DNA of 64,000 nt from Isoetes taiwanensis. Taxonomy: Eukaryota > Streptophyta > Lycopodiopsida > Isoetales > Isoetaceae. Made by a program: the position numbers and the translations under genes. Location of the stretch: the NCBI GenBank assembly GCA_021234155.1, contig JAJEKV010000058.1:7314992-7378991 (forward strand), read 5' to 3'. Positions within the stretch are counted from its first letter, which is position 1, and each line of letters starts with the position of its first letter. The notes under the pieces were generated by a model. That model had not been told where the DNA came from, ran no database searches, and was given only the letters and a program-made list of their open reading frames with translations. Below, in pieces: positions 1 through 11,274 of this stretch.

Positions 1-1854
1 CACATGGGAAATCTGAGCTTAAACTTTCAAGGCTGATGATGCTGAATATTGGCAGTAGCATCCTGCATGACAGAAGTGAGATATAAGATAATCATGAACA
101 GATTGCAAGTTCCCAAGTTGTTAGCAGACACAACAGGAACCTCAGGAAACACAATCAAGCATAGCATATTCACTGCCCTGTGTCAGCTTCTCAAGGGTCA
201 GTTAGACACATAGATACAGTGCAAGAATTTCAACATTTCAATATATTTGTCTATTGAAGTGTAAGGTCATACCCCTAATATTGCGCAATGCTGGAAACTG
301 CATAAGGATAGGTGGTGGTCTTGCCGGCAAAGAAAAAAAAACTTAAGCAGATGATTACTCTTCTGAAAGATGGCAACCTCAGGATAAACAGCTTGGCCTG
401 CAAATAGTTTATAAAGCCACTGTCTTCATCTCCAAATGAAGAAATGAACGGAAAATATAATTGTTTGTAAAACCCCTGAAATTATCATGGAAGCTCAGGT
501 ATATTCTTAGCATGACGTGAATAGGAGAGGATATGAGTCTTTTTTCAAGGCCAGATGAAAGATAGCTGAAGCAGTAGCTAATATCATATTGATGCTGCAT
601 ATCCCCTTGCTTATGGATTGTCATTGAACTAATGAAAGAGATTTCCAGGAATAATTCAAATAGAACAAAAATATGACCAAGGTTGAATGGAAATTTTCTT
701 TCAGTTCTAATTGTAAAGAACTGTGACTTTATTTTGCCTAGAAACATTAGAGACATTTTGCAAACAATGAGGAGCCAAAGTGCAGAAGGGGACTGCTCAA
801 GTTTTAAGATAACAGAAAAATTACAAGATGGACATATACCAGGCCGTAAAGCTCAGATGGTTCTACATCCTAGATTGAATTTTATTGTTCGAAGGATTCT
901 TGGTTTTTATGGCTCCAGCCCACGGCTGTGTTTCATCATATTGTCATTCTGAAAAGCAGCAAAACCATGCTTCCTAATAAACAAGATAATGGAACTAACT
1001 AGCCATAGACTCTTGTCAAGAGAGAAGTACCTGTTCCAGTTAAATAAATCTTGTATGACACCACAGTATTTCTGGATCTTTCTAACTTAAAAGATTAATT
1101 GAAGACTGGTTGTAGTAACATCCTGAGCAAGAAAGATAACAGCAAGAAATCCTCCTGCTCACTAGGAGATGGCTAGAAATAATAGAGAGAGGAGCAAGAA
1201 TAATACTGCTGCATAAAAGCGTCCCCAGGAACTAACCAGGATTTAAAAACAAAAACACAACAGTTTATAAGAAACACGCTAGTTAAAAACAGAAACACAA
1301 CAGTTTATAAAGAGTACGCTGAATTGTAATTAGTCTTATAGCATGGCTAGAAATATTTTTATGTGTGAATTTCAGATACATAAAAAGCAAAGAAAAAGCC
1401 ACATCATAAAGGGCAAGCTGAATTGCATTAGCATCCTGATACCTTGCCCTTATAGCATGGTTCAGATATCCTTTCTCTAGTTACAAAAAGATTTGCTACA
1501 AAATGTAAACCAACAAGCAATATTCCTTAGGACCAAATTCTAACAAATTGAAACAAAGACCAAACATAACACTGATGACGAGGAAATATATACCCTAAGC
1601 ACTTGAATCTTAACAATTATGAAACTCTGCAAAGTTTGGCATGCTCATTTCTAAGTTCCAGTTACACAAAAGCTCTTACATATACAAATTTAAAACTAAT
1701 GAAATGATGGATGAACCTGCAAATAATGGAGAGAATTGGTGAATACTAATGGAAAGCCATATGCCTACAGAAATTTACCGTTTGAAGCTCCATTCTGTAA
1801 ATACTCCATTCTCTAAAGAAGCAAAAGACGACTTATAATTCCACAATGATAAGA
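1..1854. other. Intergenic or intronic DNA, no gene recognised
   Basis: AT-rich sequence. The short open frames on both strands have no recognisable domain and no convincing splice structure. Around 1240-1320 a short AC-rich phrase (aaaacaaaaacacaacagtttataa) occurs twice in diverged form. It could be the 3' flank of the small minus-strand gene that follows. Confidence 0.5.
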
Positions 1855-2193
1855 TTAATGCTGTGACTCCCAAGGTAGGTACGGATTCTTATCAAGTCCT
1901 TCTAAAACAAGAAGCCGATCCAAGAGAGCAGATTTTTCCTTCTCTAGATCCCTAATTTCGGCATCAATACCCTCCAGTTCTTCTGCTAGGATAAAGCTCT
2001 CTTGTTCCAGCAAGCGATGCTTTGTCTTCAAAGCTTTGTAAGAAACACGCAAATCTTGTTTTTTGTTGCTGGAATTGCCCTTCGATGCCGAATTTGCGCC
2101 TGCGCTCTTTCGCTTATAGACTATGTCGGTTCGAATTCTGGGCTTGTTGGGCACTTTTACAACATCTCTGCTCGAGCTTGTCATACTAGACAT
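1855..2193 (-). CDS. Small basic/coiled-coil protein, 112 aa, unknown function
   Basis: I do not recognise the family. The ORF starts with a true ATG (complement of 2191-2193) and runs 112 codons to a stop at 1855. The N-terminal half (about residues 10-50) is basic and Ser/Asn-rich, like a disordered or nucleic-acid-binding tail. Residues about 52-100 form a heptad-like stretch rich in Leu, Glu and Lys (from KTKHRLLEQES through LEKEKSALLDRLLVLEGL), which predicts a single amphipathic coiled coil. The composition is plausible for a real plant protein and unlike the random frames around it. No intron is needed. It could also be one exon of a longer gene, since nothing upstream was resolved. 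It is not a bZIP: there is no basic-region signature directly before the leucine heptads. Confidence 0.5.
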   Translation of the reverse strand: MSSMTSSSRDVVKVPNKPRIRTDIVYKRKSAGANSASKGNSSNKKQDLRVSYKALKTKHRLLEQESFILAEELEGIDAEIRDLEKEKSALLDRLLVLEGLDKNPYLPWESQH

Positions 2194-3690
2194 ACGAACC
2201 CTAAAATTCTACGAAATGCAATGGCCAACGCTATCCGTTAACCGGTTCGAAAAGGATCTTTCAATGGTTTTTTACAGCTTTAAAAAAGGTATGAATATTT
2301 TGGAAAGTTTTAATTTATAGGGTGCAATGGTTTGTTTCTTCCAGGCAAGCACATTGGGCATTTGAAAGAGAGTTGTTCCTAGAGATGGTTGCATGCAACA
2401 ACTTGGAGATAGATAGAAGCCACCTGATGACTCGGAACACAATGGTTTTGGCAGTAATTTGTATCGATATGCATCATATTTCTTTTTCTCAGCTTAAGGT
2501 TACGATGGTAGGGCTTGCTGCTTGTGCTTTGATGTTGAGAAATTCGGTTTGGATTCAAAAGTTCAGGGGATATGTGAGAGCCAAGAATCAATTGCATATG
2601 AAATCAGGACGAAGCATTTATACTTTTGTTTAGTAGTTGCAGGTTTGTAATTTCTAGCTTAGTTCCTGAATTTCTATATTTTGAGGTGTGCTTGTGAAGA
2701 TATTACATTCATGCACCGATGTTCAACTCTTTGGGCAGTGTGTCTTTTATAGTTGCAGTAGCCAATGACTATGAGCAGCTGTGTTTTTACGTGTATTTGC
2801 ATACATAACACTTTGAATGGTTGATATCCTTGTATGTATTTGACAATATCCAATGGGTAAAAAAAGAGATTTTTTTTTTTTTTTGGGGGAGGGGGGCGGG
2901 GCAAAAGGAAGCACTTACACATGTCTCTCACAGACCGAACATTGCATGTTTTTGCTTTTGTAGTTACTATGACCAAGATATTGCCACATTCCTAGATTCG
3001 AGTACAATCAAAATAATTTGACGTAAAAATAGAGTAATTCGATGTAAAAATAGGATAAAGCAATTTAATTGCGTCCGCCATCACGCCATGTGTCACTCTT
3101 TTTTTCTTTGTAGGAATGTTAGAAAAAATTAAAGTCATGGATTGTGTTTTTTTTCCTTCAGTTGGAATCTTGAGCTTGATATTCTAAGGCATTTTATCTA
3201 ATGTTCTAGGGCATTTTACACCATTGAATCATTGTTTCCCTGAGTTTCACGTTGCAATAAACACCCTGGGACTTAAATTTTGGGGTGTCCATGGCATCGG
3301 CATTGCTTTGACCCTGGGATTTATGCCTTGGGGTGCTAACAGACCCCAACATACAATCTGGGTCGTAGGAACGACGAAGCCGACGACTGTGGTAGTCCAG
3401 GGGTGTTCCTTGTGCAGCTTATTTTTATAAATTTGCATGCATTGCATTGGTAAACATACACATTTCAAGAATGTGATTGTACATGACAAAGCAGACCACT
3501 AGAGAGCCTAATCCATCCAAGACGGAAATCAACCCCTTTATTCTGCTCGATAGATAAATCACTCTAGTTCAACTCCATAATTAAGATTGTTCAGACTGCT
3601 TCCTTTCTGATTCTTTCTCGATCGAGTTCCGTCAGACCACGACCTTTCTGATTCTTTAATCGCCAGTTCCTCGAGGATTTTAGATCTTAG
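2194..3690. other. Intergenic DNA, no gene recognised
   Basis: No supported gene. The stretch contains a poly-T run followed by a G-rich run (about 2869-2900). Short frames on both strands show no domain. Confidence 0.5.
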
Positions 3691-3734
3691 CCGTTAGATT
3701 GAGATTGTTTATTAACCATAACCTGCTGGATAAA

Positions 3735-3840
3735 AGGCTTCTGACTGGTTATCACAATAAACAGGTCGCTAACTGGTTATCGGGCTGTTCATCTGGTTAT
3801 CACTCTTTCTCTGGTTATCACTCTTTCTCTAGTTATCCGG
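3735..3840. repeat. Short tandem repeat built on ctggttatc
   Basis: The 9-mer ctggttatc recurs five to six times, partly inside an 18-bp unit ending in actctttct (two near-identical copies at about 3800-3835). The array is small, and the same phrase in diverged form lies just upstream (about 3720-3750). Confidence 0.7.
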
Positions 3841-3915
3841 CAACATTCCATGTCTTTCTGTCTTCCTGTCCTTCTTGTTGGGGTCTCAAAAATCCTCTTG
3901 GAACAGTCAATTGAA

Positions 3916-4023
3916 GGGGTTCATCTCCCCTTCTCAGGCATTACGGACAAGTAAAATGGGCCCTCCCCTCCAGGCTCGCCCATTTACCAGCCATAATGTC
4001 CTTACAGGGGAGGTGAATCCCTT
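3916..4023. repeat. Imperfect inverted repeat (foldback, MITE-like)
   Basis: The left arm (3916-3960, beginning ggggttcatctcccc) and the right arm (about 3979-4023, ending ggggaggtgaatccc) are reverse complements with a few mismatches. They are separated by fewer than 20 bases and would fold into one long hairpin. No flanking target duplication was found, so transposon origin is inference. Confidence 0.55.
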
Positions 4024-4264
4024 CTTCTCGATCTTGTTCCCTCTGTTTGCAACTACTTCAGTATATATGCATAGGTGGTTTTAGGGTTTACAGGGTTAAA
4101 GTATTTCTGTTATTCTTTAATTCCTTGTGGGTCTGCCTTTCTGCTTGTTTCCGCTTGTCAACAATTCTTTAGTGTTGTACCATCCTTGCCCCATTTGCTA
4201 TTGGATACTGACTTGTACTTCGTAAGTTTCTTCGCCATATTTTGGTGTAATTAATTTGTCCATG

Positions 4265-4985
4265 ATAGTGAGTTTTTTTCACGAGCGATGGTAGGCCTTA
4301 GCAATTCTATCTTGAGCATCCTGGAGAACAGCAGCAATCCAAGCCCTTAAAAATACATAATCTTCTGTGTTTCCAGAAAGACCACATCAACCATCCTGAC
4401 GCTAAGTGAAAGGCTTGGCTTCGCAGCCTATTCCAAGTATCCGGACAAATAGCCAAGAGCACTTGGTTGTGAATGTCACATGAAAAAAGAGAAAGCAGCT
4501 AAGACCAAACCGACTAGAGATGATCAAACAAAAAGAAACAGTGCTCAATTGCTTGCACAGTGGGCGGAATGTTGACACTCAATGATCAAATCTATGGACA
4601 AGTGCACTGACACAAGGGCATCTATGAAGAATCTGCCACCAAAGCACAACCACTTTACCTAGAATGAAGTAGTTTATCCCAAGCCCAAGTCCACATACGT
4701 CTCCAACTAGGAGGCCGGAGTTGAAGGAACCACTTAGTGGATGGCGGAAGGATATCATCATTGATAAGCAGCCTATACATTGAGTTCACAAGCCTATGCT
4801 CATGAACACTGTAGTGAGAAATTCACATGCACCCTTCAATAGGCTCTGGAGCAACAAATGGGAGAGTACCGCAACCCTGTGCCAAATAGGCCTGTCCCAG
4901 CGAGTCAACAAGAATTTGGTTTGAAAGACCTCCCAGGTCACTAACTGGCCAGAGTCATACCATGCCGCAATTGTCAAGAAGGCGT
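4265..4985 (-). mobile_element. Degenerate LINE fragment (zf-RVT region)
   Basis: Minus-strand translation in mixed frames resembles the region after the reverse transcriptase of plant L1-type LINEs. It includes an AWYDSGQLVTWEVFQTKF stretch, a WALDR-type segment, a zinc-binding zf-RVT-like segment (IEHCFFLFDHL) and the downstream W-x-W-S-F-W-K-H-R-R block. The same order is present in better shape at 6183-7340 and on the plus strand at 32980-33760, so these are three fragments of one LINE family. Several stops and frame changes make it a relic. At its upstream end it abuts a gypsy fragment. Confidence 0.6.
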
Positions 4986-5590
4986 GGCTGGCAGTTGGAC
5001 TATTGTTCGTATCATATAGGATTAACTTTTTCATACCTGATGATTCGGGGCATACATAGTTTGTCCTTGAAGTATATTAAGTAGCCTTCCTTCTTATGAT
5101 GTTTGAAGGTTTTCCTTTCTTTGTCTGTTCTTGCTTTCTTGCAGAGTCTTGTCCATGCTTCTTCAAAATCTTTATCTGCTGGCAAGGCTCTATCATTTTC
5201 TTCCCGAACTCACTAGCAAGCTTTAACACTGCGTTGCAAGGAACTTGTGTTGTCAATTGACGACGAGACAAAGTACTTACCATATTAAACTTACCCATTT
5301 TGTATGTTATCTCAAGATTGTTCTCTTCTAGGAATTCCATCTACCTTCGTTGCCTCAAGTTGAGGCGTGGTTGGTTGAATACATATTGGAAACATTGATG
5401 ATCAATATCCAATTGAAATATTCTTTCTAGCAAATGGTGTCTCCATATTTTTTAAATCTTAACTACCACTGGGAGCTTTTGAGCATGAGTGGGGTAGCAT
5501 GTTTCGACGACGTTCATCTTTCGAGAGTTGTATGCAACTATTGTCTCCTCTTGCATGAGAACTGCGTTGATTGTATCCGTTTCAAGATCT
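4986..5590 (-). mobile_element. Degenerate Ty3/gypsy RNase H to integrase fragment
   Basis: Minus-strand frames match, in order, the RNase H and integrase-start region of the intact-looking polyprotein at 11275-13608: an equivalent of ...AYDSKKMN...RYPTHDQEL (about 5470-5580), LNLRQRR-MEFLEE (about 5335-5350), and the integrase zinc-finger start (KLILYDTNNSPTASHA, about 5034). Stops interrupt it. It is a second, much older member of the chromovirus lineage that fills the 7.8-21.4 kb region. Confidence 0.7.
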
Positions 5591-6182
5591 GGGAGAGTAA
5601 GGACTGATACCATCGTCAAGGCTTACTTGGCTTGAAGCCATAGCATCCTCATCTTGATAGCCGCCATAGCCTGCTGTGGAACTCTCGTACCAAATAGGAT
5701 GAAACCCTCGTGCTGAATAGGAAGCCACCCTAACCTGTTGTGTGTGTTGGATCTCACCCTGATTTGGACCCAAAAATGACGTGGCATCATCCTTCCCATT
5801 GGATTGATCAAATCCTCACCATCCAAAGTAGGGCAGGATTATATCCAGCATTTGCATTATAGTTTTAAATATAAAGTGGCATATGAACATGTTATTGAAG
5901 AGGTAAACGGACATTGCTTAGGATGCATTCATCTTGTATTTATTAAGTGGGGTGGTAATGTTTCCGTTGAATTTAGCAAGAAAGTAATACTAGTATACAG
6001 GTAAGACATAATAAAACATAGTAGATGTCATAATTTAGATCATATATTTTCATCTATGAATCTAGTGGTTGATTGTACTTCAGATGCCCATATTTCCAAA
6101 TCTCTGGTAGAAATACTAGAACTCATAAAGTTTGAGAGTCTTGAATGGTGTTAATAATAAGCTTACAATTTATTGTGAATGC
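5591..6182. other. No gene recognised
   Basis: Two overlapping minus-strand open frames (5582-5826) have no recognisable domain. They could be eroded polyprotein continuing from the gypsy fragment, but I see no motif to support that. The rest is AT-rich spacer. Confidence 0.4.
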
Positions 6183-7340
6183 TTTTTTTTTTTTTTTTTT
6201 GAGGGATAAAGAATTGACTTTATTTACTTTAAAGGAATGGTACAAAGCCACATGGCAGGGGTGTATCCAACTGCAAATCTGAGATGGAGATAGCTACATG
6301 GCTCCTTCTTGCACTATTCCCTTGTTCGTCCTAGTGTAATCTTAGGTAGGTGCCCCAAATTTCAACCTTTACTTCTTCTTCACTCTCGAAGACTAGCCTG
6401 AATTTTTTCAGCCTTTCATGTACTATATGTAGAAGCTGATATGGTGATATGTCTGCTTGATTCTCATCAAAGACCACGGCATTTCTCCTTTTCCATATTG
6501 ACCAGATTGTCCAGGCCCTAGCTATATGAAAGGCCACCTTCTTCATGGTGCACCATTCTAGGGGGAGGATACCCAACAACAGTTCCTTGGTACCTAGCGG
6601 GTATTCAAAGCTATCCAGACTCCATGCCCATACTACTTGCAGCTTCTCACACTCCACCAGACAATGTTCTATGGATTCTGCTCGCCTCGCACAAGGGACA
6701 TGGGGCTGACGTTGTTGTCCCATTTTCGCGACTAGTTGATTGACCCTTGGGACCCCCGTGTATCACTTGCCAGAGGAAAACATTTATCCGTGGGGGAAGA
6801 TATTTCTGCCACGCATCTCTCCATATGTTTATAAGGTTTTCCTCCGTGACTACTATATCCCATTTGGTAGGTATTGGAAGTAAACCCTGAGTCCTCAGGC
6901 TTCTGTAACTTGATTTCACAAACTTATTTGGCAAAATCGCGGGGTGCAAAACCCATGGATTTTGATCTCCTGTAGTTATAGTGTTTGGGAGTACTGTGGC
7001 CACACATTCCCATATTATTCTGTCTGCGTCCTTTAAGGCAAAGCGTACCTGAAATTCTGCCCAACTGGCTAACTGTACTCCCTTGTACCATTGAGCACAA
7101 GAATCTATTCCACAATTTTTCCACCTTTTTACGATCCTTGCATCAGCCACCATACCTAAGGGGCCTTGTTTATTGTGCAGTACCACTGGTACCCACCATG
7201 GAGGGGAAGTCTCTGCTTCGAATTTTTTGACGTCAAGCGTAAATAGCTTTTTTATGATTTGCCACGCCGAAATTAATCCCTTTCTACTCTTTATGGACTT
7301 TGCTTCTTCGAGGGCATGCTTTTGACAGTAGCACATTATA
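6183..7340 (-). mobile_element. 5'-truncated LINE with poly(A) tail
   Basis: An 18-nt poly-T run at 6183-6200 is the poly(A) tail of a minus-strand element. Upstream on that strand, two overlapping frames (6331-6723 and 6647-7336) encode the C-terminal part of an L1-type LINE ORF2. It includes a zf-RVT-type segment (KYLPPRINVFLWQVIHGG, then C-P-L-C and H-C zinc ligands split across a frameshift near 6690) and a trailing WTIWSIWKRRNAVVF block. The reverse transcriptase itself is absent, consistent with 5' truncation during target-primed reverse transcription. No target-site duplication could be identified by eye. It is the best preserved of three fragments of this family in the window. Confidence 0.75.
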
Positions 7341-7773
7341 TGGATGCCTACGCCCTATGGGCAAAATGTAAGATTTGGTGGTGTCATCATCAAATATGAA
7401 ACAACCAAACTCCACAACACTATAACGCACATGGCATTATATATGCTCACCTAACAAAATGCACAATAGTTTTGGGGCAATCATCTAGGTGTCACCACTT
7501 TGTCTGTATGGAAGTCAGAGTTTTTGTACATAAGTCTTATTCCAATTTCTTTTGTTTCAAATTTGTATCTAACTTGCACAACTATATAGAGAGATTCAAG
7601 TAAACACGTTTCAACATATAAAAGGCATGAAACTTAATGAAGGGATTGAATCAAGTCATTTACAAGTACAACAAATTGTGCAAAAAACAATTGCAAGAGT
7701 ATTTCATGTGTAACAATAGATGATGTTGTTTTCATTAAATGGTTTAACAAGTTGATATAATTCTTATTAGTTC
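7341..7773. other. Pre-insertion host sequence, no gene
   Basis: AT-rich. The last ~75 bases (from about 7700) are nearly identical to 22992-23070, which preserves the uninterrupted version of the solo-LTR insertion site. Confidence 0.6.
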
Positions 7774-7778
7774 TCCTA
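7774..7778. repeat. Target-site duplication TCCTA (left copy)
   Basis: Five bases immediately before the TG of the solo LTR, repeated immediately after its terminal CA at 22540-22544. Confidence 0.8.
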
Positions 7779-8282
7779 TGTGACGTTCCAGGGAAATATA
7801 CGCCATAAATACGTATATTTCCAGGTCCGTCATTATACAAGTCTATCTTCATAGCCTTGTATACCATAGATTGTGGCACTAGGGGGCATGACTAAGTTAT
7901 TCATATAACTTAGCCAACCTTAGGTTAAGACCATTTTCCACGTGGCCTTAACCTATTGGGCATCTGCCACACGGACTTACCCTATTGGAGCCACGTGGCA
8001 TAACATGTGAACCCTAACCTATAAAGGCCTAAACCCTAACCCTAGGCCTCTTTTCTGGCTCCAGCAGTCTGGGAACCTTATTCGCGCTCGAAACTCCATT
8101 TCGAGAACCGTTTGTTGTGGCATAGCCTAGCACAACAGCCCCCAGAGCGTGAGCGCATCAGCAGGAGTGGGAGCTACCTCGAACACTTCGAATACCATGG
8201 AGACGCCAGGATTGGGAGGGAGTGCTTCTGGAGCAGGTATGTAGAGTAGTGCTCGTGGTAGATCATCTGGAAGTTAGCACTC
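7779..8282 (+). mobile_element. Solo LTR, left part (split by nested chromovirus)
   Basis: Begins TGTGACGTTCC directly after the TCCTA duplication. It continues at 21428 on the far side of the nested element, giving a solo LTR of about 1,616 bp. The first 11 bases differ at one position from the chromovirus LTR start (TGTAACGTTCC on the minus strand), and internal stretches also match, so it belongs to a related family in the opposite orientation. A TATA-like cctataaaggcc lies near 8020. No internal coding region of the outer element remains, as expected from LTR-LTR recombination. Confidence 0.75.
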
Positions 8283-9908
8283 TGTGATGCTCCCCCAATA
8301 TAATATATCGACCCGGCCATATACACGGGGACTTTCCCCCCTTCCCCCGCCCGTGACAATCCATCTTGCCATGGGCAGGGCCCTCCGTCTGACCCGGGCC
8401 ATCTACGTAGAGATGCTCCAGTGAAGGACACGGAGGTGTCATTCGGCCACGCCCCGATGGCGCCCTACGCCGTGGAAGCATGAATACAAGGGTTAGCCCA
8501 CAAAGATAAATCATATATAAATAACCACCACGAAGGGTGGCGATCCATCCAAATACCAACGGCGGAGAATATGCATCTAAACTAGGAAAACACCCCAAAC
8601 CTCGGGTTTTACCCGGCTCGGACTCTAGTGAGGATCGACACGAATTTGGGCCTCAAGAGATCAGCCAGACCGAAGTCTTGGCATGGCGTTATCGGCATAG
8701 AACATCGGCTAGGGTTGTCCCTCCATCCGCCCCTCCACATTGCACACTTTGCGGATGGGTCGATTCACGCTATATGGCGCTATAGCCTTGGGAGAGACGC
8801 AAACTCTAACGAGATATCACCCGTTTGAGTCTACTCCGGGGTTCATGACGCCTGGTCCAATGAGGCGGGTGAGGAAAGCGTCCCCTTCCGGGATCACAAA
8901 GTGGTTCCATGGGTGAGCTAGAGAATACGTGCCGCATCAGCGACCCCCGCATCCGTACCCAACTTAGTCACCCTAATTCTACTCAAAGTGCAAGATGCTC
9001 CATACGGATCACACCTCTACATCCAGGGAGTGTCAGACCCATACCCGGCCCTCTACGTGACCGGCTATCAGGCCTAGCCCACTGTAGGAGTCTCAGGAGC
9101 CTTTTATGTTCGTGCAAGACCCCACCCCCACTTCACCACTGTGTCCTTTATCTGGTGCTAAGCCAGACCATAGCATCTACGACCCGGTGGTCTCTTGTAC
9201 ACAGGCCGCATCTAATGGGGATATTACAGGGCTCTATCTAGGAGCATACTACCATATATGAGCTCAGAGGTCTCTACCCCCCTTTAAACCCCTGTTTTAT
9301 GGAAGCTACCCAAATACTTCATAGATACATCAATCATCCTTAACAAAGTACCATTCATAATTGAATTGTAATCCTACTTACCACAGAAGGGTTAATTCCC
9401 ACAAAGGCAACCAAAGAAAGAGAGTACTACAAAGACTATCTTACAAAACACAAGCTAAACTACTACTAACCCGTGTTTTTTGGAAACCGATTATCGTGAG
9501 GGGCTTCCGTAGTGCCGCAACCGGGGTGGCAAAGGTGTCGACCTAATGATTGTTCGATGATTTGGTGAAGTCGACCTTGAGTTCTTGGGTGCTCAAATTG
9601 CTCCTTGGGCCGGTAGAGTCGATTAAGGTTGATATGGGGGTGGTGATCCACCTAATTGAATCCAATTAGCATTTACCATGCTGGCCAATCGAGTTTGGCC
9701 AGGTGGTGCCTTCTCAAACCATAATTAGCTTAATTATTATTAATTTCCTTAATCATAGGTTATTATCCCTAATGTTTTAATTAACATAGCTAATTAAATC
9801 CCTTTTAGGTCAACCCCCTAGGTTACCATACCACATGGTGGCATATCTATACTGGGTGACGTGTCAATGTATTTATACATGTACCGTATAAATACTTGGA
9901 ACGTTACA
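8283..9908 (-). repeat. Chromovirus 3' LTR
   Basis: 1,626 bp, matching 19814-21422 over its full length. On the element strand it starts TGTAACGTTCC (at 9908) and ends ATCACA (at 8283). Differences from the other LTR concentrate at CGG/CAG-type sites and in one- to three-base indels, heaviest at about 8430-8900 and 9410-9620. The ~330 bp on the 5' side of the LTR (9640-9900) are almost identical between copies. Confidence 0.95.
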
Positions 9909-9921
9909 TTCTCCCCTCCTT
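9909..9921 (-). other. Polypurine tract of the chromovirus
   Basis: On the element strand AAGGAGGGGAGAA abuts the TG of the 3' LTR directly. This is the standard position and composition of the plus-strand primer. Confidence 0.85.
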
Positions 9922-10512
9922 AGAAGTAATGCTGTCCTCAGCATTGGGGTTAGGTACATTTATGGGATATGACATTATGAAGGAAGGTAATCCCTTATTT
10001 CCAAAGGTAATATATATAATGAAAACTTTAAAGTTGAAAACGGTTTAAGCACCGAGGTGCATTTCACATGATCATCATAGTCAAATAGTTCAAGGACCGA
10101 AGTCCAACATCAAAGTTAGAGTAACAACAAAATAAGACGTGTAGACAAAAGAAAACTGCAGAGTTCGGGCCATCAGCAACCCTCTAACATGGGCAGGTGT
10201 CGTACTGCTTACTGGCCTGCACATGTCAGTATATCAGTATATATAATTAGATTGTGGTTGAAGGGACCACCCCCTTAAATTAAATAAAAGAAAAGTCTAT
10301 CTACCGGGGAACCTATCATGTCTATGGTTTGCAATTCATTGCAGCATAAGGAATGGTCAAGTTCCCATTATAGCTGAGATGAACGCGACCTATTACTATA
10401 TGCTCTCCAAGCAAGTCGTGGTCAGGTCAACATTGACAGTACACCACGTCCTAGAGAACACAAGGTGATCCCATCATCGGCAACTATTATTATTTACGAT
10501 GCATCTACCCCT
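9922..10512 (-). other. Chromovirus 3' untranslated region
   Basis: About 590 bp between the stop after the chromodomain (10513) and the polypurine tract. No conserved open frame was seen. Confidence 0.6.
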
Positions 10513-11274
10513 CTAAAGGCTACTCTTGGCAATCAAGCTCCCAAGCTTACCGCCGGCTACGGGTTTGATAGCATCGTTGATGGTGTGTCCTTGAGATTCC
10601 CGCATGAAGTCCGGATAATGCTTGTCAAGGTCTATCTTCATCACCCAAGTAGCATCCTCAACTGGTAAGTGCTTCCACTTAACCAAATATTGCAACATTT
10701 GAGTCCTTCTGGTTTGTTTATAAGCTCGATCAAGAAGAGCTTCAGGTACTATTTCCAGCTGCTCCTCTGTCATTTCGAGGAGAGTTGGAATGTCCAAAAC
10801 TTCCTCTGGATCAGGGGTGTGTTGTTTCAGAAGACTCACAAAGACCTTGTGGATCTTCAAGCGGGGCGGCAAATCCAAGCGATATGCCTGCTCTCCAACA
10901 CGCTCAATAATTTTGAACGGTCCAGCCCATCTGGGTGCCAACTTCTTGCAATTGCCAATCTTAAGCTTGGCTTGCTTTACCTTAATTTTAAGCCAAACGG
11001 ATTCACCCACCTGGAAAGCGCGTGGGGTTCTGTGCTTATCGGCTACACTCTTCTGACGACTGCATGCAGCTAATAAGTAGCCACGAACTTCTTCGACCAG
11101 AGCTTGCATCTCCAAGAGGAGTTACTGTGAAACCTCCACTTTAGAAACGGGGTTATGCCATGTGTCTGGAGTAAGACATTGATAACCATAATTTATCATG
11201 AAGGGAGACATTCTGGAAGACTCCTGTTTCATGCTGTTATAGGCGAACTCGACTAGATAAATGTAGTCTGCCCA
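10513..11274 (-). pseudogene. Integrase C-terminus with chromodomain
   Basis: Continues the pol frame past a TAA at 11275-11277; a second in-frame TAA follows near 11125, just before the 200-codon open stretch that ends at 10513. That stretch carries the integrase C-terminal fold (KVKQAKLKIGNCKKLAPRWA, GPFKIIERVGEQAYRLDLP, then IHKVFVSLLKQH). It ends in a chromodomain of about 45 residues with the aromatic/acidic pattern YLVKWKHLPVEDATW followed by DLDKHYPDF. In chromoviruses this domain directs integration to particular chromatin. The two stops should truncate integrase and remove the chromodomain unless read through. Confidence 0.88.
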
